Positions 43,261 through 52,372 of a stretch of 64,000 nucleotides of DNA are shown here, one piece after another. The notes beneath the pieces are model-generated. The model was not told the origin of the DNA. It searched no databases and worked only from the letters and a program-made list of their open reading frames with translations. The first letter of the stretch is position 1, and each line of letters begins with the position of its first letter. Source of the DNA: DASSJF01 sp035280345 (GTDB lineage: Bacteria; Sysuimicrobiota; Sysuimicrobiia; Sysuimicrobiales; Segetimicrobiaceae); the NCBI GenBank assembly GCA_035280345.1, contig DATEGA010000252.1, positions 9,955 through 73,954 on the forward strand, given 5' to 3'. Made by a program: the position numbers and the translations under genes.

Positions 43261-44772
43261 TCAGCGCAGCGAATAGACTTCGATGCCCCCGGCTGCGTAT
43301 AGCGGCTTTTGACGCGGCACTTCATGTCCCAAAAGCTCGCCGAGGCGCGGCCATTCCTCCTTGTCCCGGACGCTCGTCAGCAAGAGCGCCGGGCGCTGGT
43401 GCCGCAAGAAGTCTGGCAACGTGGTCGATGTTCTCAGCGAACAGGATCTCCGGCCAATACATCCGCGCAGCGCTCCAAACGCATACTGTATCTCCGGATC
43501 CACCGCAAAGTGAGGCCCAATCTCGGGAAAGTAAGTGAAAAGGTATGTTGATCGATACTCCATGTTCGTGAGCAGGACGGCGTCGGTCCGATAGGGGCCC
43601 CGGCGGAGCCACTGCGCGAGCTGCGCGATGTCGGTAGGACGCTGTTGTGTCACGAAGACAGGCGAAAAGGGCGTCTCCGAAGACACCCGTGTTGCGGCGA
43701 CCCCACAGGCGACCATCGAGCCGACGGCGACGCAAAACACGGCGGTCGTCGCGGCCCACCGCGGCTTGGCGCGAAGCACCAACGGCCAGAAGACAAAAGG
43801 CAACGCCAGAGCAAGACTGGCGAGATACAGTCGATCCCACATCCGCGGGCCTCGGAGCAGCGTCAAACCGGCGTCTTCGGCCCATAGGACGCTCAAGATC
43901 GCGAGATAGAGGCCGCGTTCCGGAGTAACATCCCTCCGTGCAATTCGAGACAGTTCCCAAATGACGCCCACGCCGATAAACGCCGGTAGCACTCGCTGTA
44001 TTTGGGTCACGGCGACGTGCCAAATCACCTTGATAGCGGTGGACGACCCCACGGCAGACGATCGAAAGCCGCCCTGGATCGCGCGTCCGAAACGAAACAC
44101 GGCGCCCGTAGACACAATGTTCCCCGCGAGCCAGAAGAGGGGAAACGCCAAGAGGATCCCCACGATCGACACCGTCGCCGGCCAGTGCCGCGTCTTGATG
44201 AAGTAGTAGGCCGCAAAGAGGGGGGTCAACGCCCAGACTTCGTACCGGGTCATCTCAGCCAAACATATCAGCGGAAGCGCCGAAGCGAGATACCACCCTC
44301 GCCGCTCGGTGACATCCGCGGCTCTGACCAGCAAGTACGTGCCCGCTGTCAGCTCAAAGAGCGCGCTTGCCTCCGACAGTGAACTGCTGCTGAGTCCAAT
44401 GTGTAACGGGAGAGCCGCAAGGATGGAGGTGCTGAGCAGCGCGGTGAGCCTGCCAAAGGTTCGCCTCGTGAGCAGGTAAAACGCGAACACCGTTAGCGTT
44501 CCCAGCACGAGGTTGAGAATTCTGGTCGAAATCAGGGGATCGCGCACGACGTAGGAGAAGGCGCCGGCTAAGTAAAGAAAGCCGGGTGGCCAGGTGCCCT
44601 CGGTCGCGAAGTACGGCGACCGCGACCACCAGTACGCGAGAAACGCACGGACCGGACCATCCCCCGGCGCGTCACTCCACCTCACGAGCACGACCAGGCG
44701 GACGGCGAACGCAACGGCGACGAGACCGGTTATCGCGAGCCACTCGTATCCGGCCACCCGGGCACGGTGCAC
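43261..44772 (-). CDS. GT39-like membrane glycosyltransferase
   Basis: 503 residues with about ten membrane helices. N-terminal outer loop VRWSDAPGDGPVRAFLAYWW and WPPGFLYLAGAFSYV resemble the donor/acceptor loop of PMT/ArnT-type enzymes, though the expected Asp-Glu pair is not obvious. LSSSSLSEASALFELTAG and ALPLICLAEMTRYEVWAL follow. The C-terminal part is a soluble extracytoplasmic domain (RTDAVLLTNMEYRSTYLFTY). It is the upstream gene of a minus-strand set with the genes at 42112 and 41421, after a 117-base gap. Confidence 0.75.
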   Translation of the reverse strand: MHRARVAGYEWLAITGLVAVAFAVRLVVLVRWSDAPGDGPVRAFLAYWWSRSPYFATEGTWPPGFLYLAGAFSYVVRDPLISTRILNLVLGTLTVFAFYLLTRRTFGRLTALLSTSILAALPLHIGLSSSSLSEASALFELTAGTYLLVRAADVTERRGWYLASALPLICLAEMTRYEVWALTPLFAAYYFIKTRHWPATVSIVGILLAFPLFWLAGNIVSTGAVFRFGRAIQGGFRSSAVGSSTAIKVIWHVAVTQIQRVLPAFIGVGVIWELSRIARRDVTPERGLYLAILSVLWAEDAGLTLLRGPRMWDRLYLASLALALPFVFWPLVLRAKPRWAATTAVFCVAVGSMVACGVAATRVSSETPFSPVFVTQQRPTDIAQLAQWLRRGPYRTDAVLLTNMEYRSTYLFTYFPEIGPHFAVDPEIQYAFGALRGCIGRRSCSLRTSTTLPDFLRHQRPALLLTSVRDKEEWPRLGELLGHEVPRQKPLYAAGGIEVYSLR

Positions 44773-44945
44773 TCGCGCCGCGGTGGCCGATCCGGCTACC
44801 GAACGCGCGGCGATGTCCGTATTTGTCGAAGGCCTGACAGACTTGACGGCTCGCGACCACCAGTGCTTCGACTTCAGGCACGCCCAAATATTTCCCCGCC
44901 TCCTACGCCGAAAGCACGACGCGGACCTTCAGGCGGCCTCTCCCG

Positions 44946-44975
44946 TTGCGGAGGCGAGTCGGTGCGCGTTACACT
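44946..44975 (+). promoter_or_regulatory. Probable sigma70-type promoter for the PA14-GH26 gene
   Basis: TTGCGG at 44946-44951, an 18-base spacer, then TACACT at 44970-44975. It lies in the 245-base divergent gap, 42 bases before the preferred GTG start at 45018. This argues that the in-frame TTG at 44946 is not the start. Confidence 0.5.
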
Positions 44976-45017
44976 AGCATCAAGATCTGCGGGTTTCACA
45001 CTGGCGGTGCCGGCGCA

Positions 45018-46562
45018 GTGTTCTCTTCTCGCAATCGCGGCAACAACCGTTCTGTTTCCGTCGCCGGTTCCATCCTCGTTGTCTTGATTGCCCTTGTCGC
45101 CTTGCGTTCCCCAGCAGGTCTTTCGCGGCCGGCGCCAACTCACACCATACCTGCGGACGCGTTCCTGGCGCAATTCTACGACGACATCACGTTGACGCGG
45201 TTGGTTCATACCGAGATCGATCCATACATCTACTTTCCGGATCCTGGGAATTTCATGCCCTGGGGCGCGAATTCCACCCGCACTGCCCGTGAGTACTCCG
45301 CCAGATGGGAGGGCAATTGGAACTTTCCCACCACGGGTACGTACACGTTTGGCGTTTCCACGAGTAAGGGCATGCGTGTGTGGATCGACCGGCGTCTTGT
45401 TATCGATGAATGGCGCGATCAGCAGGCAACATACAGCGTCGACGTTCACGTCAACGCCGGAAGACACTACATCAAAGTCGAATACTACTTCGAGGGCGGC
45501 GGTCACGCATATGCGGAGGCCGGATGGGGACTTAAGATCCCGCCTGCTCCTGCAAGAGGTCCGAATCCGGCCGGTACCGCCGCAACCAAGGCTGCGATTA
45601 TCGCGTATCTCAACTCTCTACCCCACAGGTCGTCCCAGAAATTGATATCCGGACAACTCGATGACCTCGATTTACCGGGTCAGGTGACGACGATTTTTCG
45701 CAGGACTGGGAAATGGGTCGGCATCGAAAATTTGACGCTCGAGGGAATCCGCAGCTGGTGGAATCTGAGCACGGTGCAACAATATGCCACCGATTACTGG
45801 GACAGGGGCGGCCTCGTGATGCTCACCGATATGGCTCCCAATCCTGTCCAGGTGCTCGCAGGGAAATGCGGCAGCTCCAATCGCTGGGATTGTGGCGGCG
45901 GCAGTCTCTCTCCTTACTCTTGGAACGATCTCGTAACGCCGGGCACCGCGATAAATCGTCAGTGGCTCACCGATCTAGACCGATTTGTCCCTATGCTCAC
46001 GCAGTTTAAGCGGCATGGCATCGTCGTCTTCTATAGCCTGATGCCGGAGATGACCAGCGGGTGCTGGCAATGGTACAACTGCAGAGTCTCCGGTGCGCAA
46101 TTCGTGAATCTGTGGCGGCAAACCTATCAGTATTTGGTCGGTGTCAAAGGCCTCGACAACATCATCTGGGTATGGTCGCCCAACATGGGTAACTATGATG
46201 TGTCGTTCTACCCCGGATCGAATTATGTGGATGTGATGGCCAGCGACGAGTACGCTCGTCCGGCGACGCGCTACATACCGAACGATCCCGTCAACTATTC
46301 CGCGGAAGCGGCCTTAGGAAAGCCGTATGCGATTGCGAGCAGCGGTCCAGACACCGGCAGCGGTGCCGCGCCGTGCGGGACGTACGACTACGCGAAGTGG
46401 CTTGCCGGGATGAAATCAAACTTCCCGGAAGCCACGATGTGGCTGCCGTGGGGCGGATGTTACGGCATGCAGGCACAACAAGGTGTGTCCACAGTTCTCA
46501 ACGATGCTTGGGTTGTAAACAGGGACGCATTACCCGATTTTACCGGCACAGGTAGGCGGTAA
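45018..46562 (+). CDS. Secreted PA14-GH26 protein, probably catalytically altered
   Basis: 514 residues from GTG 45018. A hydrophobic helix (residues 13-30) exports or anchors it. Residues 48-172 are a PA14 carbohydrate-binding-type domain (ARWEGNWNFPTTGTYTFGVS, RVWIDRRLVIDEW). Residues 188-510 resemble GH26 beta-mannanase/glucanase: DNIIWVWSPN, FYPGSNYVDVMASDEY. The acid/base Glu is present (MPEMTSG, Glu344). Where the nucleophile Glu is expected (KPIAI-E-TG), the sequence is KPYAIASSG, with Ser441. It may bind rather than cleave glycan, or use another residue. Confidence 0.75.
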   Translation: MFSSRNRGNNRSVSVAGSILVVLIALVALRSPAGLSRPAPTHTIPADAFLAQFYDDITLTRLVHTEIDPYIYFPDPGNFMPWGANSTRTAREYSARWEGNWNFPTTGTYTFGVSTSKGMRVWIDRRLVIDEWRDQQATYSVDVHVNAGRHYIKVEYYFEGGGHAYAEAGWGLKIPPAPARGPNPAGTAATKAAIIAYLNSLPHRSSQKLISGQLDDLDLPGQVTTIFRRTGKWVGIENLTLEGIRSWWNLSTVQQYATDYWDRGGLVMLTDMAPNPVQVLAGKCGSSNRWDCGGGSLSPYSWNDLVTPGTAINRQWLTDLDRFVPMLTQFKRHGIVVFYSLMPEMTSGCWQWYNCRVSGAQFVNLWRQTYQYLVGVKGLDNIIWVWSPNMGNYDVSFYPGSNYVDVMASDEYARPATRYIPNDPVNYSAEAALGKPYAIASSGPDTGSGAAPCGTYDYAKWLAGMKSNFPEATMWLPWGGCYGMQAQQGVSTVLNDAWVVNRDALPDFTGTGRR

Positions 46563-46979
46563 ACGGGAGACGGTCTTGCCGTCCAGCCGAAAGATCCATT
46601 CCATCCCTCTTTTGGTGACAGGGCGTGAAGATGTCCCCGGGCAAGCATGTTCGACGATGGACCAAGCGCCGCGTTGGGATACTGTGGAGGGGGGCACCGC
46701 AGGCGGTTCGGGCGCCTCGCGGGAACGTACCGTCCGGCGGGTGGGCACCCTCGTCGTGATGTTGCGGTCCGTAGATGTGCCGGGCTACGGTGTCTACCGA
46801 GCGTATGAAATGGCGCGTTTGGAACACGGCGTGGCGCAGACTCTTATTAACGACGGCGTGGCGCGGAAGTACCGGGAAGGACTGAAGCTGGGTGAAAATG
46901 GTAAGGCATAGCGAACCGACATGACCCGGTTGAAAGGGCCTACAACAGACGCATAGTCGCGAGATATCCGCGGGGCGCA
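46563..46979. other. Gene-poor stretch
   Basis: Short frames exist (for example 46576-46911, 111 codons, plus strand) but lack a good ribosome site or recognisable domain, and the opposite strand is equally open. An ATG at 46921 starts MTRLKGPTTDA and then stops. It may be the displaced N-terminus of the GT39 fragment that follows. Confidence 0.35.
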
Positions 46980-47217
46980 GGTACCATCTCCAAGGGCGCC
47001 GGCCTGGGCAAGTCGCTTTTCCTCTGGCTCCTCGTGCTGCTGATCGCAGCGTCGGCCTTCTGGCCTCGAGGGAGTGGGAGTTTGTACGATTGGGATGAGG
47101 CCATCTATGCCCAGGTGGCGAAGGCGATGAACGCCACGGGGGATTGGCTCCGGTCCCAATACGAATACCAAGTGTGGATCGACAAACCTCCGCTGCTGAT
47201 GTGGTCCGCGGCACGCT
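46980..47217 (+). pseudogene. Truncated GT39 (PMT/ArnT-type) glycosyltransferase fragment
   Basis: The frame reads SLFLWLLVLLIAASAFWPRG, then LYDWDEAIYAQVAKAMNATG and WIDKPPLLMWSAARL. This is the first membrane helix and the catalytic-loop Asp-Glu plus KPPLL motif of ArnT-like transferases. After about 75 codons similarity stops abruptly and the reading frame runs into unrelated sequence. Roughly 85 percent of the usual length is gone and no start codon is convincing. An 8-bp inverted repeat (47217-47224 and 47247-47254) lies at the break. Confidence 0.75.
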
Positions 47218-47362
47218 TGCCGACAACAGTCAAACGTCTCGTGGTCGTCGGCAACGAACGGGACGGCGGAAATTCAACCCAGTGCACGTGCCCAGCAGGT
47301 CGTCGATCGACGGGCATGCTTACAGTGAAACCGGCAGATCGCCGACGAGAGGAGGCTCGACA

Positions 47363-48280
47363 ATGAAGGAAGAATCGGGCCGCCTCGGCGCTAAGGCTTA
47401 CGTGACGGTGTTGAGCACCGATAATTATTTGGAGGGCGTTCTTGTCCTGAACGAGTCGTTGCGCTTGTGCAAATCAAAATATGGACTTTATGTTGTGATG
47501 GGTAGCAAGGTGCGCAAGTCCGTTCGCGATACGCTGGCCAAGGCAGGCGTGCGAATGATCAACTCGCAGCCTCTCAATATACCGGAGCAAATCCGGCTCG
47601 CAAACCTAAGTAGTGACCACCATCGTCATTGGGCTGGGGTATTCGAGAAGCTGATTGTCTTTTCGCTGTGTCAATTTCGGAAGATCGTGTATCTTGACAG
47701 TGATCTCCTTGTCATCAAGAACATAGATGAGTTGTTTGACAAGCCCCACATGTCCGCAGTGATAGCCGACATCTATCCCGGCAATCACAAGTGCGTCTAC
47801 CTGAACGCAGGCCTCATGGTGATTGAACCCGAGTCGGACCTCACGGACCGGCTCATCGAGCTTCTTCCGAACGCATTTGAATCCGAGAAACAGTGGAGGA
47901 CGGCCGCCGGGCGTCCGGTTAGTATAGGCGTCCAAAGCGTTATTAACATGTTCTGGAGCGAGTGGATTTCAAGAAACGCGTTGCATCTTGACCACAAGTA
48001 CAATGTCATGGCCGATCAGGTCGACTACTATCGGAGAGAGCTCGACTGCAAGTGGCGCGGTCCCGACGGTATACACGTCCTCCACTTTATTGGAGAGGTG
48101 AAGCCGTGGATGAGGACCGGGACAGATTTCTTGCGCTCCGCTGGTGGGCTCGTTCTCGATCGCCGGATCGGGGAACTGGCTGCCCTTATGGCGTATAAGG
48201 CGGTGTTGAGAAGCGCACAGCTACGGATCAGATATGTCCATCAGAGGGAGCACAGAGGCTTGAACGTTTTTGAGATCTAG
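47363..48280 (+). CDS. GT8-family glycosyltransferase (glycogenin/galactosyltransferase type)
   Basis: 305 residues. A strong AGGAGG (47349-47354) 8 bases before the ATG fixes the start. AYVTVLSTDNYLEGVLVLNESL is the N-terminal strand, FRKIVYLDSDLLVIKNIDELF holds the D-x-D metal site, YLNAGLMVIEP and IHVLHFIGEVKPW are the GT8 closing motifs with the HF.G..KPW signature. Retaining transferase using an NDP-hexose. Its stop overlaps the stop of the convergent minus-strand gene in a shared CTAG. Confidence 0.92.
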   Translation: MKEESGRLGAKAYVTVLSTDNYLEGVLVLNESLRLCKSKYGLYVVMGSKVRKSVRDTLAKAGVRMINSQPLNIPEQIRLANLSSDHHRHWAGVFEKLIVFSLCQFRKIVYLDSDLLVIKNIDELFDKPHMSAVIADIYPGNHKCVYLNAGLMVIEPESDLTDRLIELLPNAFESEKQWRTAAGRPVSIGVQSVINMFWSEWISRNALHLDHKYNVMADQVDYYRRELDCKWRGPDGIHVLHFIGEVKPWMRTGTDFLRSAGGLVLDRRIGELAALMAYKAVLRSAQLRIRYVHQREHRGLNVFEI

Positions 48281-49944
48281 TGCCCACCCTCACGCCGGTG
48301 TCCAGGTTTCACCGCTCGCATCGTGATCAGGACTTCGTAGTCGGGATCACGGTAGTCCAGGTCCCTCCCGCCGAGTTCCTCGCTTGCCATTCCGTGGAGG
48401 AACGCGACCGCCGCAAGGACATTGCCACAGGCGTGAACGTCGATACTTGCCGGCGGAAACACCTCCTCGAGTAGCCGCCGGGCCGACCAGGTCGTGAAGC
48501 TCCAGTAGTGGCCCCACCGATCCGCGTCCCACCGGCTGATCTGGCTGATTCCTCCAACCGTCCCGAGCAGCACTCCCCCGGGCTTCAAGATACGGTAAAC
48601 GGTCCGGAGCGCCGCGCGCGTGTCGTAGATGAATTGCAACGTTTGGGTCAGGATAATGCAGTCGTACGCGTCGGCGGGGATGTCGTCGCCGCGGGTCAAG
48701 TCCGCCACGATTGTTGCCTTTGGATTATCTGTGCGGATATCGAGTACGTCAGCTACCGCAACGTGGGTTCGTCCGAACTTTCGCGTGTAGGAGTCGCTGC
48801 CGACCTCCAGAACACGCCCGTGGATGTCGGCTTCCCGAGCGGCCAGAAAGCGGTCGATATAGTACCGGTCAATCGGCAGGCCCCGATCCTTGCCGAAAGC
48901 GCGGCTCAGCGGCGTCACCCGCCGCAGGCTTCCGAGACGGACCCAGCCCGCCGGCGGAGTATATTCCTGTCTCTTCCGCCGGGCCGCCAACCAGTGGTAG
49001 GCCGGGGCAGGCAGCGTCCATTGCGCGATGCGTCTTGTCAACCGCCGCATCTCGCCCGGGAGATGCCGTTTGAGCGCGGGGAACGCGGCGAAGGGATCGG
49101 CGAGAACCCCACGCCAAAAGCGGCCGCTTCTCCAGGGCCGCCCGTCGGTGTCCCAGCCCGCTCTCAGTACGTCCAACATCGCCTGAATCCGGCGGTCCAG
49201 TCGCGTTCCCCGTGCCTCAGGATGGCGATCGAGATACCCGCGGACCACCTGCTGCGTCCCTTCCCAGACGGCCGCCATGTTGCTGGAATTTGAGGCGGCA
49301 TGCCGGCGATAATATAATGCGACCTCGTCTTCGCCACGCACCCTTCCATGTTCCAGCGCACGTAGCGTAAAGTCCCAGTCCTGGCAGACCGCAATGGCTG
49401 GGTTCCAGTCGCCCGTAGCTTCGACGACCTTCCGCGGAAACAGCAGCGCCTGGATTCTTACGTCGAACCCACCCAGCAAACATGCCATCGTCGCCGACCC
49501 GCTGAGCCGGCAGCTCCGTTTGTGCTGCGGACGCAAATCCGAATCGCAGAACATCGTGGCGCCATACGCGATCACGTCGTCGGTGTTCATAAGGCGCAAC
49601 AAGCGCGCCGTGCTGTCCTGGTCGAGTACGTCGTCACCGTCGATGAAACGGAGCCGGCTCCCCGTCGACGCGGCAATGCCCGCATTGCGAGCTCGAGAAA
49701 GGCCCCCGTGTTCGATGCGGACGATCCGCAACCGCTCGTCCGTGACTGATCTCAACAGATCCGCCACGGGCTCGGGAGAGCCATCGTCTACTACGACGAG
49801 CTCAACGCGGCAACCGCGTTGCCCGAGGGCGCTTTCGACCGCCTGCCTGAGCCACTCCGGCCGCGGCCGCCAGACGCACATGATGAGGCTCACGAGCGAA
49901 TCCTGACGGCTCTTCGTCTCCAGGACCTTCCGTTGGGCCATCAT
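48277..49944 (-). CDS. GT2 glycosyltransferase fused to a SAM-dependent methyltransferase
   Basis: 555 residues. Residues 18-235 are GT2: VSLIMCVWRPRPEWLRQAV, LVVVDDGSPEP, LRFIDGDDVLDQDS and the DWDFTLRALEHG motif. A 130-residue linker follows. Residues 375-550 are a methyltransferase: GRVLEVGSDSYTRKFG (motif I), VAVADVLDI, YDCIILTQTLQFIYDTRAAL and ILKPGGVLLGTVGG. The methyltransferase half has the TQTL.F.YD pattern common in glycan loci. A single enzyme could add and then cap or modify a sugar. No sign of frameshift between halves. Confidence 0.85.
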   Translation of the reverse strand: MMAQRKVLETKSRQDSLVSLIMCVWRPRPEWLRQAVESALGQRGCRVELVVVDDGSPEPVADLLRSVTDERLRIVRIEHGGLSRARNAGIAASTGSRLRFIDGDDVLDQDSTARLLRLMNTDDVIAYGATMFCDSDLRPQHKRSCRLSGSATMACLLGGFDVRIQALLFPRKVVEATGDWNPAIAVCQDWDFTLRALEHGRVRGEDEVALYYRRHAASNSSNMAAVWEGTQQVVRGYLDRHPEARGTRLDRRIQAMLDVLRAGWDTDGRPWRSGRFWRGVLADPFAAFPALKRHLPGEMRRLTRRIAQWTLPAPAYHWLAARRKRQEYTPPAGWVRLGSLRRVTPLSRAFGKDRGLPIDRYYIDRFLAAREADIHGRVLEVGSDSYTRKFGRTHVAVADVLDIRTDNPKATIVADLTRGDDIPADAYDCIILTQTLQFIYDTRAALRTVYRILKPGGVLLGTVGGISQISRWDADRWGHYWSFTTWSARRLLEEVFPPASIDVHACGNVLAAVAFLHGMASEELGGRDLDYRDPDYEVLITMRAVKPGHRREGGH

Positions 49945-49975
49945 CGGAGCCTTCTCGCGCGGCGACTTCTTTATA

Positions 49976-50932
49976 TTAGTTTCGCGTCAGGAAGTCCCGC
50001 AGCGAAACCGCGTACCGCTCCGCGCGTCGTCGTACACGATGAAGGAACGGTTGCCGGTACGGCGATAGCGCCCGTCGAAGCGCCGCTCGGATCTCGGGGT
50101 CGTCGACGCCCTGGTCCGACAAGTAACGTTCAAGCCAGGTCAAGAAGAACAGCCGCGCGGAGTGTTGTTGCCCCGCTTTCTTCACCCGGGCAACACAGGA
50201 GTCCGCGTGCAGCCGGTACCGGTCCCAGCACTCGCCGGCGACGAAGACGGATTCCCGAAGATAGACTTTGGCTAAGAACGCTCGATCCTCGTAGAGTTGG
50301 TAGACGCCTCGAAACGACTCTTCGAATCCCCCGACCCGCTCGATCATGCCCCGACGGCACAACAGGTCCGAAGGGCAGGGGGTAATCGCCGCGCCCAGCG
50401 GCGCGGTGAGTTTCAGGAGGGCGGGCGGTCTCATCAGCACTTCGGTTTGGACGCCAAGCTCCGGTACGTCATCCCGGTGGAAGTTCTGGGGCTCTCCCGA
50501 CCAACTGCGCCAGTATTGCGTCGCGCCGTACACCATCGCGGCCTCGCGGTGACGGCCGAGTATCGCCACTTGCTGTGTCAACTTCTGCGGCAGCCAGACG
50601 TCGTCGGCGTCCAGCAGTGCAATATAGGCCCCCCGGGCGTGACGCACGGCCAGATTGCGGGAGGCGCAGACGCCTCGGTTCTGCCGGCCGGCGTGCGTAA
50701 GGTAGCGGACCCTGCCGGGGTCACGTTCCGCGAATCGTTGCGCCATCTCCGGCGAGGCGTCCGTCGAGCCGTCGTCGACCAGAAGCAACTCCCAGGTGTC
50801 ATAGGTTTGGCCGCGTACGCTTTCGACGGCTTCTGCGAGGAACGCTTCGGCATTGAAGAACGGCACGATGACGGAGACAACCGGCCGGCTGCCGGCTATT
50901 CCACGTTCTGTCTCAGGGCCTACACCCAGCAT
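49976..50932 (-). CDS. GT2-family glycosyltransferase
   Basis: 318 residues. VSVIVPFFNAEAFLAEAVES, LLLVDDGSTDASPEMAQRF, and the metal site YIALLDADDVWLPQKL. The acceptor-binding ED motif is QLYEDRAFLAKVYL. The core starts about 18 residues into the frame, so a later start is possible. It is 31 bases upstream of the GT2-methyltransferase gene in the same direction and probably co-transcribed. Confidence 0.88.
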   Translation of the reverse strand: MLGVGPETERGIAGSRPVVSVIVPFFNAEAFLAEAVESVRGQTYDTWELLLVDDGSTDASPEMAQRFAERDPGRVRYLTHAGRQNRGVCASRNLAVRHARGAYIALLDADDVWLPQKLTQQVAILGRHREAAMVYGATQYWRSWSGEPQNFHRDDVPELGVQTEVLMRPPALLKLTAPLGAAITPCPSDLLCRRGMIERVGGFEESFRGVYQLYEDRAFLAKVYLRESVFVAGECWDRYRLHADSCVARVKKAGQQHSARLFFLTWLERYLSDQGVDDPEIRAALRRALSPYRQPFLHRVRRRAERYAVSLRDFLTRN

Positions 50933-51013
50933 CGTGGAACTCCGGTTTCCTCCGACCTCGTCCGGCGCAGCGGTTGTTTCGTTATCCGACTAAATCCTCT
51001 CCTGCGCATGGCG

Positions 51014-52366
51014 TCACGCGCTTGTGTCGCTGCGACTTCCGGATTCTCCTCCGAGGACCGCCCCGAGCCGGCGGTTGAGTGCATTGAGGATTGCTTTGGG
51101 TACCGCTTGCACGACGTCGGTCGCCCAACAGATGCCGACAAGCCGCTGCTTCTCTCCGGTCGCCGCGGACAGCACGACAACGGCCAGCTTCTCCGTCGCG
51201 GTCGGAACGATGCTCAGTTCTTCAACGACGTAGGCAGTCGTCTCGCCGGTTGTGCGCCGCAACGCTTCCAACGTCGCCTGGGCGGCAAGAAAGGACAGTC
51301 CATGGCCGTGGAGCGGCCCGACCGCTTCTGCAGAGCCTTCGCGCGAGCCATAGCGGAGCCGGACCACCGCCTTGCCGCCGGCTTGGTCGGTTTGCGCGGC
51401 GACCTCGACAATTTGGACTCGGCCGCCGGTATGCGGCGGAGTGATCGGCCGGCCGCGGGCGCCGATGAATCGGTGAGTCGCGTCGAGGGTACTGCGATCC
51501 GACCCCCCTGCGCCGGCGCGCTTGGCCTCCTTGAGTAATGTTGAGGCGCGGCTCGCAAGTGTCAAAAGATCATCCACCGTCGCAGCGACGTGTGTCCGCT
51601 CCCGGTTCTCGGCTCGACGGCCGCCGGCCAATCCGATGCTCGCGGTGACGATCAGGGTACTGTCGGCAACGGCCACGGGCAAGGCGATCGCGGTCTGAAG
51701 GTGGTCCCTCAGCCGTCCGGCGGCCGCCGCATCTCGCGTGGTCGCCACGACAAACTCATCACCGCCGTACCGGCTCAAGAGGTCGGTCCGGTTATCGACC
51801 AGAGAAGCTGCCAGCCGCGCGACCGCTCGGAGAAGGTCGTCTCCCGTGACGTGCCCCAACAACTTATTGACGGCGCCGAAGTTGTCGAGGTCGATGAACA
51901 GCATGCTGATTTCGTGGCCATGGTCTAACGCCGCCATCGCCCACGCACGAAGCGCGGTCGAGGCCGGAAGGCCGGTGAGGGGATCGTTCTGCTGACCCTG
52001 CTTGCGCAATACCGCCGTCGCCGCGACATAGCCGACGGCCGTGCCCTCGCGGACCACCGGCAGGGCGTCGGTCTGCTGCTGCATCATCGCCGCGTACGCC
52101 TGAACGAGCGGCAGGTCCGGCGTCACCGGTTTGATTCCCGGTGTCATCACATCTGCGACCGGGCGGTACGCCGGCGCGGCGAGAAGTTGCATCGCAGTAA
52201 TCAGCCCGACGACGCGGCCGCTCTCCATGACCGGCAGGACGTCCACGCTGTGGCCTGTCATGATCTTTGCCGCCGTCGCAACCGTGTCCCGCGGCGTCAC
52301 GTAGTCGGGCGACGGCGTCATCGCGTCCGCGACGGTAAACTCCACGGTGCCGGCGTCTTCGGTCAT
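51014..52366 (-). CDS. CBS-pair - GGDEF protein with an extra C-terminal domain
   Basis: 450 residues. Two CBS motifs (about 10-65 and 70-122) precede a GGDEF domain at 127-285. The domain has DPLTGLPASTALR, FIDLDNFGAVNKLLGH and an intact RYGGDEFVVA at 199-208. The inhibitory I-site R-x-x-D is changed to N-x-x-D (Asn192). A further alpha/beta domain spans 316-440 (HGHGLSFLAAQATLEALRR, VGICWATDVVQAVPKAILNA), ending with an ALNRRL motif. That pattern recalls the C-terminal regulatory domain of LeuA (inference). It may be a nucleotide-responsive diguanylate cyclase without product inhibition. Confidence 0.8.
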   Translation of the reverse strand: MTEDAGTVEFTVADAMTPSPDYVTPRDTVATAAKIMTGHSVDVLPVMESGRVVGLITAMQLLAAPAYRPVADVMTPGIKPVTPDLPLVQAYAAMMQQQTDALPVVREGTAVGYVAATAVLRKQGQQNDPLTGLPASTALRAWAMAALDHGHEISMLFIDLDNFGAVNKLLGHVTGDDLLRAVARLAASLVDNRTDLLSRYGGDEFVVATTRDAAAAGRLRDHLQTAIALPVAVADSTLIVTASIGLAGGRRAENRERTHVAATVDDLLTLASRASTLLKEAKRAGAGGSDRSTLDATHRFIGARGRPITPPHTGGRVQIVEVAAQTDQAGGKAVVRLRYGSREGSAEAVGPLHGHGLSFLAAQATLEALRRTTGETTAYVVEELSIVPTATEKLAVVVLSAATGEKQRLVGICWATDVVQAVPKAILNALNRRLGAVLGGESGSRSDTSA

Positions 52367-52372
52367 CCGGCC

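Noticed and set aside
46576..46911. A 111-codon plus-strand frame after the PA14-GH26 gene
   Set aside because: Weak start context, no domain, and equal openness of the opposite strand; treated as gene-poor DNA.
46540..47226. A 228-codon minus-strand frame over the gene-poor stretch and GT39 fragment
   Set aside because: No recognisable domain, composition typical of antisense GC-rich DNA, and it runs through the clearly coding GT39 fragment on the other strand.
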